Assembly (NCBI GenBank): GCA_946494435.1
Contig: CAMMBO010000055.1
Location: 1-5,376 of the forward strand
DNA from: an uncultured Mycoplasmatota bacterium
GTDB taxonomy: Bacteria; Bacillota_I; Bacilli_A; RF39; UBA660
DNA: 5,376 nt
Direction of reading: 5' to 3'
The position numbers and the translations under genes are program-made. Shown here one piece after another: positions 1 to 5,376 of this stretch. Each line of letters starts with the position of its first letter. Position 1 is the stretch's first letter. Under the pieces are notes generated by a model. It ran no database searches and had not been told where the DNA came from. It was given only the letters and a program-made list of their open reading frames with translations.

Positions 1-2840
1 ATTAAATCATCTGTTAAAGTAGTATCTAACACTACACTAATATTACCATTACTAGAAGCACAGTATCCTTCTTTATTCTTAAGAGTTGTTGTAATCATAT
101 CTTCAGTAATCTTTAACTCTTTACCTAAGAACTCAGTAGTATAATAACCTGACTTAATCTGATTAACATCATTAATATCAAATTTACTAACTAATTCTTG
201 GAAAGCTTTAATATCACTACCAAACATCTTACCAACTACTCTAAAGTTAGGTTTAACAATATAATCCATATAAAGACTCATATCATCTTCATAAACTACT
301 TCTTTAACATTTAACTCTTCTAAGATTATAGATTCTAACTCTCCTACAACACTTTCAAAGACTTTAGGAACAATAATGAAATGAAGTGGTTGTCTAACTT
401 TAATAGATACATCTTCTCTAGCATTACGACCTAAACTACAAATATCACGAACAACACTCATTCTGTTTTCAAGTTCACTTGATATTAATGATTCATCTAC
501 TTTAGGAAAATCTGCTAAATGAACACTCTTACCATCAGTCAAATTACGATAAATTTCTTCTGTAACAAATGGTGTAACAGGTGCTGCCATCTCACATAAA
601 GTAAGTAAAACTTCATAAGTAGTTTGATATACTGCCTTTTTACTTTCAGTAAGTTCACTATCCCAGAATCTCTTTCTATTAGTTCTAATATACCAGTTAG
701 AAAAATCATCATTTAAGAAATCTACGATATAATGAACTACTTTATTTAAGTCATACTCATCATAGGCTTTAGTAACAAGTGATAAAGTATTATTTAAACG
801 AGATAATAACCACTTATCAGTAATATCTCTATCATTAACAGGAACATTATACTCTCTAGGATCAACTTTATCCGCATTAGCATACATCTCAAAGAATGAA
901 TAAGCATTTTTAAGTGTTGATAAGTATTTAGAATTAACTTCTTTTAAGCCATCATTATCAAACTTAATAGGAGTCCATACAGGAGATACATAAGGTAAAT
1001 AGAATCTAATAACGTCACTTCCAAACTCATTCATCAAATCAAATGGTTTAACGATATTACCTTTACTCTTGCTCATCTTCTTACCATATTTATCAAGTAA
1101 TAAGTCATTAACTAAAACATTTTTATAAGGACTTTTACCTGTAACAAATGTAGAGATTAACATTAACGTATAGAACCATCCTCTAGTCTGATCAATTCCT
1201 TCACAAATGAAATCTGCTGGGAATTGGTCTTCAAATAACTCTTTATTTTCAAATGGATAATGGTATTGTGCAAAAGGCATAGAACCAGAATCAAACCAAC
1301 AGTCAATTACTTCACTAACACGACTCATTTCCTTACCACACTCTGGACATTTAATATGAATATCATCAACATATGGTCTATGTAATTCTATAGTCTCATC
1401 TATATCTTCTATCGCTTTTTCCACAAGTTCTTTACGGGAACCTATCATCTCTTGATGGCCACAACTACATTTCCACAAAGGAAGTGGAGTACCCCAATAT
1501 CTATTTCTTGATATAGCCCAGTCATTCATATTTAATAACCAGTTACCAAATCTTTTCTCTCCCACAAAAGCAGGATACCAATTAACACCATTATTATTTT
1601 TAACAACTTGGTCTTTTATCTTCGTTACTTCTAAGTAATATGATGGTTTAGCATAATATAACAAAGGTGTATCACATCTCCAACAATGAGGATAATTATG
1701 TGTCATCTTAATTTTCTTAAATAGTTTACCATTTTCTTTTAAGTATTTAATAACTTCTATATCAGCATCAAATACTCTCATACCCTTCCATAAACCTTCA
1801 GTATATTTACCATCTTCACCTACAGGATTTAAGACAGGTAAATTATATTTCTTTCCTACATTATAGTCATCTTGTCCAAAAGCAGGTGCAATATGAACGA
1901 TACCAGTACCATCTTCCATAGTTACATAATCATCTACTGTAACGAAGAATGCTTTCTTATCTACTTTTAAACTAGGTATTAACTGTTCATATTCCATATA
2001 TTCTAGATTCTTACCACTATATTCTTCTAGGACTGTATAGTCATCTCCTAATACTTTAGAAGCTAATTTTTTACCTACAATAAATTTATTACCTTGGCTT
2101 TCTACTAATACATACTCCTCTCTTGGATTAACACAAAGTGCTACATTACTAATTAAAGTCCAAGGAGTAGTAGTCCAAACAAGGAAATATACATCTTCTC
2201 CTTTTTTCTTCATAGGTACTATTACGGTATTAGCAGTTACTTCTTTATAACCTTGGGCTACTTCATGAGAAGCTAACCCTGTACCACATCTAGTACAATA
2301 TGGTAGTATCTTATGTCCTTCATAAAATAATCCTTCATCAAAGAATTTTTTAAGAATCCACCATTCTGTTTCTATATAGTTATTATCATAAGTAACATAA
2401 GGATGCTCTAAATCAATAAATTGTCCCATCTCTTTAGTCAAATCAGAAAAAGCTTTCTCATTTTCCCAAACACTCTCACGACACTTCTGATTAAATTCTT
2501 TTATACCATACTCTTCAATATCTTTCTTATTACTAAAACCAAGTTCTTTTTCTACTTGTAACTCTACAGGAAGTCCATGAGTATCCCAACCTACTTTACG
2601 TAGAACTCTATATCCTTGCATAGTCTTATATTTACAGAAAGTATCTTTTAAAAACTTAGCCATCATATGATGTAGTCCTGGTTTTCCATTAGCAGTAGCA
2701 GGTCCATCATAAAAAACAAAGTTTTCCTTACCCTCTCTATTATCAATACATTGTTTTAGAATATCCATCTTCTCCCAAGTCTTTAGAATATCCATTTCAA
2801 TATCATGAGTCTTACCTTTTTCAAGTTCTTTAAATGCCAT
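1..2840 (-). CDS. ileS: Isoleucyl-tRNA synthetase, type 2 (IleRS2), C-terminus cut by window edge
   Basis: Cytoplasmic class I synthetase that charges tRNA-Ile and edits misactivated valine. The frame is open from ATG at 2840 to the left edge (946 codons plus 2 nt); type-2 IleRS enzymes are usually a little over 1,000 residues, so roughly 90-100 are probably missing. Visible landmarks: FYDGPATANGKPGLHH near residues 43-58, which holds the HIGH-equivalent as GLHH (55-58); CxxC pairs at 182/185 and 386/389; the editing domain with WTTTPWTL (222-229) and GTGIVHIAPAFGQDDY (311-326); a zinc-ribbon-like C458xC460...C498xxC501; WFDSGS; KMSKSKGN (588-595); and an anticodon-binding helical domain with NWYIRTNRKRFW (715-726). 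HIAPAFG and the PYVDDI/WFDSGSMPFAQ region are type-2 features. The start follows GGAGG at 2851-2855. The gene stands alone behind its own T-box. The identity is very sure; the resistance implication is in the findings. Confidence 0.97.
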   Translation of the reverse strand, partial: MAFKELEKGKTHDIEMDILKTWEKMDILKQCIDNREGKENFVFYDGPATANGKPGLHHMMAKFLKDTFCKYKTMQGYRVLRKVGWDTHGLPVELQVEKELGFSNKKDIEEYGIKEFNQKCRESVWENEKAFSDLTKEMGQFIDLEHPYVTYDNNYIETEWWILKKFFDEGLFYEGHKILPYCTRCGTGLASHEVAQGYKEVTANTVIVPMKKKGEDVYFLVWTTTPWTLISNVALCVNPREEYVLVESQGNKFIVGKKLASKVLGDDYTVLEEYSGKNLEYMEYEQLIPSLKVDKKAFFVTVDDYVTMEDGTGIVHIAPAFGQDDYNVGKKYNLPVLNPVGEDGKYTEGLWKGMRVFDADIEVIKYLKENGKLFKKIKMTHNYPHCWRCDTPLLYYAKPSYYLEVTKIKDQVVKNNNGVNWYPAFVGEKRFGNWLLNMNDWAISRNRYWGTPLPLWKCSCGHQEMIGSRKELVEKAIEDIDETIELHRPYVDDIHIKCPECGKEMSRVSEVIDCWFDSGSMPFAQYHYPFENKELFEDQFPADFICEGIDQTRGWFYTLMLISTFVTGKSPYKNVLVNDLLLDKYGKKMSKSKGNIVKPFDLMNEFGSDVIRFYLPYVSPVWTPIKFDNDGLKEVNSKYLSTLKNAYSFFEMYANADKVDPREYNVPVNDRDITDKWLLSRLNNTLSLVTKAYDEYDLNKVVHYIVDFLNDDFSNWYIRTNRKRFWDSELTESKKAVYQTTYEVLLTLCEMAAPVTPFVTEEIYRNLTDGKSVHLADFPKVDESLISSELENRMSVVRDICSLGRNAREDVSIKVRQPLHFIIVPKVFESVVGELESIILEELNVKEVVYEDDMSLYMDYIVKPNFRVVGKMFGSDIKAFQELVSKFDINDVNQIKSGYYTTEFLGKELKITEDMITTTLKNKEGYCASSNGNISVVLDTTLTDDL

Positions 2841-2848
2841 AATTATCT

Positions 2849-2855
2849 CTCCTCC
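2849..2855 (-). promoter_or_regulatory. Ribosome binding site of ileS
   Basis: The minus strand reads AGGGAGGAG upstream of the ATG at 2840. AGGAG lies 8 nt and GGAGG 10 nt from the start codon. The site sits just after the T-run of the T-box terminator, so it is transcribed only if the terminator is bypassed. Confidence 0.85.
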
Positions 2856-2861
2856 CTAAAT

Positions 2862-2925
2862 AAAAAAATCTATGAATCATAAGGGCGTAGAAACCTACAC
2901 TGTACCACCTTAGTTCATAGATTTT
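2862..2925 (-). terminator. T-box attenuator (intrinsic terminator) ahead of ileS
   Basis: AAAATCTATGAA (2914-2925) pairs perfectly over 12 bp with TTCATAGATTTT (2865-2876). The 3' arm runs into seven consecutive T (2862-2868). The stem encloses the whole antiterminator, separated from it only by a small internal loop (C against TGA), instead of sharing one arm with it. Confidence 0.8.
2880..2912 (-). promoter_or_regulatory. T-box antiterminator hairpin
   Basis: On the minus strand TAAGG (2908-2912) pairs with CCTTA (2880-2884). A 7-nt bulge TGGTACA (2901-2907) follows, then GTGTAG (2895-2900) pairs with CTACGC (2885-2890) around a GTTT loop. This is the usual A1-bulge-A2 antiterminator form, and the bulge would take the tRNA acceptor end. 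Confidence 0.85.
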
Positions 2926-2931
2926 ATCTAT
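2917..2931 (-). promoter_or_regulatory. Small hairpin competing for the 5' arm of the attenuator
   Basis: ATAGAT-AAA-ATCTAT is a perfect 6-bp hairpin with a 3-nt loop. Its ATCTAT arm and loop (2917-2925) are part of the 12-nt 5' arm of the attenuator stem, so the two pairings exclude each other. It could be the alternative that keeps the terminator open. That role is inference; only the complementarity is seen. Confidence 0.45.
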
Positions 2932-3075
2932 CTCTTATTTATAACGGTTTTACCCGGCTTTAACTTATCCTTAAAGCACAACTTGAAAGTGATCCGAAAT
3001 AAGTTCCTTTGTTAATTTACACCACCCATTAACTCTCTCTAAAATTTTCTTACTTCCGTCTTTCGCACTTGTTTT

Positions 3076-3122
3076 AAAATAAAACTAAACAAAATATATC
3101 ACAATTTTAGGGGTTTATGCAA
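3076..3122 (-). promoter_or_regulatory. Candidate sigma-A promoter(s) for the T-box-ileS transcript
   Basis: There are two overlapping candidates. One is TTGTGA (3099-3104), a 17-nt spacer and TATTTT (3076-3081). The other is TTGCAT (3117-3122), an 18-nt spacer and TATATT (3093-3098, 5 of 6 consensus bases). The second would start the RNA near 3086 and include all of Stem I; the first would start close to the base of Stem I. AT-rich sequence makes chance matches likely. Confidence 0.4.
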
Positions 3123-3128
3123 CTACTT

Positions 3129-3623
3129 TTATAAATGTTTTGTTAATTTCTTTTCTTTTTTATAAATAAAAGTAACAGAAGAATCTCTTGTCATCATACT
3201 AATATAATCTATTTCTTCTTTACTTAGTTCTAGTTTTAATTCATCTTTAATTAATCATAAGCCACTTGTACTATTATAACTAGTTATAGTAATAACTGTA
3301 GAATAAAACTTCTTAGGAACAATTCTAATACCATAAGTATTAGTTCTAGAATTTTCTTTATCCTTATTGCAATATGAATAACAATTACTTATAGCAGTCT
3401 TATTATCTTTAGCATATTTCTTTAATTCTTGCTATTTTTTCAATATAACATCATCTCTTAAGCTATTAGGATATTTATCTAACAACAAATTAAATTGTTC
3501 TAAAAGTCTATTAAACATACTTTCTGAAAAATCATTCCATTTACTTTGTATCCTAGGAATTCTATCCTCCCACTCTATAATTTGATTTTCCTTACTTGAA
3601 AAATTAGTTATTCTTGCAATCAT
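3129..3623 (-). pseudogene. Unrecognised 165-codon gene interrupted by two in-frame stops
   Basis: The start ATG at 3623 follows AGGAGG (3630-3635) at a 6-nt spacing. The first 63 codons read MIARITNFSSKENQIIEWED... and stop at TAG (3432-3434). The same frame, without any shift, continues through 58 sense codons (QELKKYAKDNK... GIRIVPKKFYS...) to TGA (3255-3257), then 41 more (LIKDELKLELSKEEIDYI...) to TAA (3129-3131). Codon choice after the stops resembles that of the neighbouring genes, so I read this as one roughly 164-residue protein broken by two substitutions. It is charged and soluble-looking, with no signal peptide or membrane segment. I do not recognise a family. A short 63-residue product is possible. 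Code change is unlikely, because Trp here and in ileS is TGG. Confidence 0.6.
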
Positions 3624-3648
3624 AATATTCCTCCTATAATTAGGTCAT

Positions 3649-3654
3649 ATTATA
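3649..3654 (-). promoter_or_regulatory. Candidate -10 box for the interrupted gene
   Basis: A perfect TATAAT lies 25 nt upstream of the start codon at 3623 and just after the preceding terminator. No good -35 hexamer is seen at 16-18 nt; the best is TTCTTG (3672-3677) at 17 nt, which lies inside the terminator. Confidence 0.4.
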
Positions 3655-3660
3655 TGTTAA

Positions 3661-3690
3661 AGGAAAAAAAGCAAGAATCTTATCTTACTT
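3661..3690 (-). terminator. Intrinsic terminator overlapping the stop codon of the coiled-coil gene
   Basis: AAGTAAG (3684-3690), which includes the last Lys codon and the TAA stop, pairs with CTTGCTT (3669-3675) across an 8-nt loop, with one T-G wobble. Five more T follow the stem (3664-3668). The stem is AT-rich and modest, but it is placed exactly where the nrdG-side transcript should end. Confidence 0.5.
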
Positions 3691-4779
3691 CATAGATTTT
3701 CCAGTTTCTAATCTTTGACTATTATTAAATACATTCTCTGTACTATTAACTGCTTCTAAAGCTTTTCTCATACTCTCTAATTGAGCTCTTTTCATAGCAA
3801 TATCTTTTTCATCTTGTTCTCTTTTTTTACCTATTTTTCTTTCTCTTTCAATTCTTCTTTCTTCTAATGTTTGATGAATACTATCTTTGACATCACTTAA
3901 TGAAGAACTAATATTACCAATCATACCATCAGCTTTTCCTTTAAGATCATCTATTTTATTGTTAAATACTGTTATAACTTTACTTTTGGCCTCTGCTACT
4001 TTTCCAAGAACTTCATAAGTACTAACTATCCTATTCATTCCACTATCCAATCGTTTTTTATTAATTGTAGACATTAAATTATCTTTGTTCTTTTTAAAAT
4101 ACCGAACGACTCTATTAGTTGCTTTTCCCATATAACTAGTTTGTTTACGGGCTTTTTGTATTTTCTCATTTATATTAGAGAAAGGAACATCACGGCTCTT
4201 TAGTTCTATTTTAACACCTTCATCAAAGTTAATAGCAGCGTCTAACTCTTGTTCTCTAGCTTTCTCCTCTTCTTTTTTCTTTTTGCTCACTGCTCTATTA
4301 TATTTATTAGTAATATATTTTAATTTTACATCTTCTACAGCTTTTTTAATAGTTGAATCTATAGTAGTATTATTCTTTAACTTTTTTATAGCAGCATTTT
4401 TTACACTAACAACAAAAGATGCAGCACTACTAACTCTACTAGAGCCAATTTCTCTTATATAATCAAAAGTATCAATAACTTCTGACCCAATTCCTTCATC
4501 GAATTTAATAGGAGTCTCCATCTTTTCTTCTAATTTCTGCAAAAGCTCATACTTCTTCTTATCAAGATTTTTTTTCTTTTTTATAGCTTCAGCCATCAAA
4601 TCACTTTTTACAATATTAACTTTTATTCTAAACCGTCTATATGGAGCAAGTAGTTTATTAGAAATAGAAGTAATTCTAGCTTTCCTTAAATCAGCCTTTG
4701 CACTTTTATACTTCTCTAAACTAGAAGTTAATCTTTCTTCATCAGACAAAAGCTCTCTATCTAATTCTTCCAAAGTCAT
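3685..4779 (-). CDS. Lysine-rich coiled-coil protein with a repeated FDEG segment, function unknown
   Basis: A 364-residue protein that I do not recognise. It is dominated by K/E-rich helix: residues about 1-35, 64-88, 160-180 and a long C-terminal run around 300-345 (EERRIERERKIGKKREQDEK) look like coiled coil. It has no Cys or Trp, no signal peptide and no hydrophobic membrane segment, so it is probably a cytoplasmic, fibrous or scaffold-like protein. Two stretches resemble each other about 92 residues apart: a KKKK-rich helix leading into PIKFDEG (FDEG at 93-96) and another leading into AINFDEG (185-188). The middle (about 105-135 and 215-300) is S/N-rich and more basic. ATG at 4779 is chosen over the in-frame GTG at 4786-4788 because AAGGTGA lies 9 nt before it. 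It starts 14 nt after the DUF1292 gene and is probably translated from the same mRNA. No function is assigned. Confidence 0.8.
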   Translation of the reverse strand: MTLEELDRELLSDEERLTSSLEKYKSAKADLRKARITSISNKLLAPYRRFRIKVNIVKSDLMAEAIKKKKNLDKKKYELLQKLEEKMETPIKFDEGIGSEVIDTFDYIREIGSSRVSSAASFVVSVKNAAIKKLKNNTTIDSTIKKAVEDVKLKYITNKYNRAVSKKKKEEEKAREQELDAAINFDEGVKIELKSRDVPFSNINEKIQKARKQTSYMGKATNRVVRYFKKNKDNLMSTINKKRLDSGMNRIVSTYEVLGKVAEAKSKVITVFNNKIDDLKGKADGMIGNISSSLSDVKDSIHQTLEERRIERERKIGKKREQDEKDIAMKRAQLESMRKALEAVNSTENVFNNSQRLETGKSMK

Positions 4780-4788
4780 AAATATCAC

Positions 4789-4795
4789 TCACCTT
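4789..4795 (-). promoter_or_regulatory. Ribosome binding site that fixes the start of the coiled-coil gene
   Basis: AAGGTGA on the minus strand ends 9 nt before ATG 4777-4779. It directly abuts the GTG at 4786-4788, so that GTG cannot use it. It overlaps the TAA stop of the upstream gene (TAAGGTGA), which suggests translational coupling. Confidence 0.75.
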
Positions 4796-5036
4796 ATGAA
4801 AACATTGCATTTACTATATCTTTTATTTTATTTCTCTCTTCATCAGTCTCTAAATCAACCAAAGTATCTTTACCGTCATTATCTTTAACAACACGAGAAG
4901 CTAATATATCACTAGTCTCATCACCTTTATCAATCGCATAAATAGCATAATTATTACCATCAATACTAACAGTCTTTAACATTTCTGCTTCCTTAACCTC
5001 GCCATCTACTTCAATCTTAAATTTTGTATCATCCAT
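4794..5036 (-). CDS. DUF1292 family small acidic protein (YrzB-like)
   Basis: The gene encodes an 80-residue acidic protein. The pattern KIEVDGEVKEAEMLKTVSIDGNNYAIY followed by an acidic turn, VVKDNDGKDTLVDLETDEE and a C-terminal helix fits the DUF1292 family, small cytoplasmic proteins common in Bacillota whose biochemical role is not known. Length is close to the usual 80-110 residues. ATG at 5036 follows a strong AAAAGGAGG (5045-5053) with 8 nt spacing, so translation is probably efficient. It lies 61 nt downstream of nrdG and 14 nt upstream of the coiled-coil gene. In many Bacillota this family sits beside ruvX (yrrK); here the company is different. The family call comes from recall of its sequence pattern and would be settled by a Pfam search. 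Confidence 0.75.
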   Translation of the reverse strand: MDDTKFKIEVDGEVKEAEMLKTVSIDGNNYAIYAIDKGDETSDILASRVVKDNDGKDTLVDLETDEERNKIKDIVNAMFS

Positions 5037-5066
5037 AGTTTTAACCTCCTTTTATCCTATATAAAT

Positions 5067-5075
5067 ATATTACCA
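5067..5075 (-). promoter_or_regulatory. Weak candidate extended -10 before the DUF1292 gene
   Basis: TGGTAATAT in the 61-nt gap after nrdG resembles an extended -10, but no -35 box is visible and the region is almost pure A/T. The gap also has a T-run right after the nrdG stop (about 5085-5091) without a convincing stem. Co-transcription with nrdG remains equally possible. Confidence 0.2.
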
Positions 5076-5097
5076 TAAATAAAATAAAAAAACTAGA

Positions 5098-5376
5098 CTA
5101 TATAAACATATAATCTGGCTTTTTATAAGGTTCATCATAACTTTTATCTTTCATATATTTATCGATAAGTACAACGCTACCTTGTTCTAAACTTTTAGGA
5201 ACATCTATAACTCTTTGATTTCTTGAACCTCTATAATAGATATTTAAGCTTCTCTCTTCTAAGATAAACTTACCATCTACTAAGACATCTACTTCACTAA
5301 GTAACTTTTTCATCTTAGGATTTTTAAGCATCGCTTCATAAGTATAACCTGTATAACACCATACATTAAGTCCCAT
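5098..5376 (-). CDS. nrdG: Anaerobic ribonucleotide reductase activating protein, C-terminal part
   Basis: This is a radical-SAM iron-sulfur activase that installs the glycyl radical on the anaerobic class III ribonucleotide reductase NrdD, allowing dNTP synthesis without oxygen. The 92 visible residues carry the C-terminal hallmarks of the family: GLNVWCYTGYTYE, then VDVLVDGKF and YRGSRNQRVIDV. The CxxxCxxC cluster-binding motif of the N-terminal half lies beyond the right edge, so the methionine at the edge is an internal residue and not the start. About 36 residues follow the conserved RGSxNQR block, ending DYMFI and TAG; this tail is somewhat longer than I would expect. nrdD would be expected further upstream, outside the window. 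Confidence 0.93.
   Translation of the reverse strand: MGLNVWCYTGYTYEAMLKNPKMKKLLSEVDVLVDGKFILEERSLNIYYRGSRNQRVIDVPKSLEQGSVVLIDKYMKDKSYDEPYKKPDYMFI

Larger units (their letters stand above)
2862..3075 (-). promoter_or_regulatory. T-box riboswitch, isoleucine specifier, controlling ileS
   Basis: This is an untranslated leader that senses uncharged tRNA-Ile. Stem I: GAAAG (3060-3064) pairs with CTTTC (2985-2989), and above the specifier loop AAGTAAG (3049-3055) pairs with CTTATTT (2997-3003). The specifier codon ATC (2991-2993) is followed by A2990, as is typical, and matches isoleucine and the downstream gene. A distal hairpin GTTAAT/ATTAAC (3033-3028 with 3016-3011) has an 11-nt loop. A Stem III-like element with CGG/CCG follows around 2945-2972. 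The T-box sequence AAGGTGGTACAGTG lies at 2898-2911, with UGGU (2904-2907) complementary to the ACCA end expected for tRNA-Ile. The bulge is UGGUACA rather than the common UGGNACC. The leader ends in a hairpin and U-run, so control is probably by transcription attenuation. Confidence 0.93.

Noticed and set aside
2881..2931. Inverted repeats upstream of ileS as an insertion element end or a generic operator.
   Set aside because: They are fully explained as the attenuator and antiterminator arms of the T-box leader.
3255..3434. Alternative genetic code (TGA = Trp, as in many Mollicutes), which would explain the in-frame TGA.
   Set aside because: All roughly 20 Trp codons in ileS, the one in nrdG and both in the intact part of the broken gene are TGG. 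No TGA interrupts any intact gene, and the TAG would still be unexplained.
3432..3440. Programmed frameshift or slippage at the A6 run just before TAG in the broken gene.
   Set aside because: The downstream coding frame is the same as the upstream one, so slippage would leave the useful frame. The bases after TAG (CAAGAA) also do not fit the CARYYA read-through context.
5076..5100. Terminator after nrdG, based on the T-run following the stop codon.
   Set aside because: There is only a short palindromic CTAGACTA-like stretch and no stable stem before the T-run.
1..5376. Plus-strand coding regions, CRISPR repeats, tRNA genes or mobile elements.
   Set aside because: No plus-strand frame with a credible ribosome site and product was found. 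There are no spaced direct repeats, no tRNA-like cloverleaf and no transposase-like protein.

Overview
The window is AT-rich and low-GC. Every complete gene and both partial ones lie on the minus strand. A T-box leader, strong AGGAGG-type ribosome sites and a DUF1292 protein point to a low-GC Gram-positive bacterium (Bacillota, or a Bacillota-derived gut lineage). The nrdG fragment points to anaerobic growth. About 20 Trp codons in ileS are all TGG and no in-frame TGA occurs in the intact genes, so the code is standard. I cannot name a genus.

Layout in transcription order (right to left). (1) At 5376-5098 is the C-terminal part of nrdG, the radical-SAM activase of anaerobic ribonucleotide reductase; its cysteine cluster lies outside the window. 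(2) At 5036-4794 is a small DUF1292 protein. (3) At 4779-3685 is an unrecognised, lysine-rich, coiled-coil protein of 364 aa carrying a repeated FDEG-containing segment. Genes 2 and 3 are 14 nt apart and look co-transcribed; a hairpin terminator overlaps the stop codon of gene 3. (4) At 3623-3129 is a broken gene: one continuous reading frame of 165 codons interrupted by TAG and TGA, with a good ribosome site. (5) At about 3122-2841 are the promoter and a T-box riboswitch with isoleucine specifier AUC. (6) From 2840 to the left edge is ileS, a type-2 isoleucyl-tRNA synthetase (946 codons seen, C-terminus missing).

The T-box and ileS form a self-contained circuit: uncharged tRNA-Ile should bind the leader and allow read-through into the synthetase that charges it. 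The synthetase carries GLHH in place of the class I HIGH signature. This is the 'swapped' GXHH form reported for a subset of type-2 IleRS enzymes with extreme mupirocin resistance. That motif, the unusual terminator/antiterminator geometry of the T-box, the twice-interrupted gene and the repeat-bearing coiled-coil protein are the points most worth a second look. I see no mobile element, CRISPR array, tRNA or rRNA, and no clear new multi-gene system.
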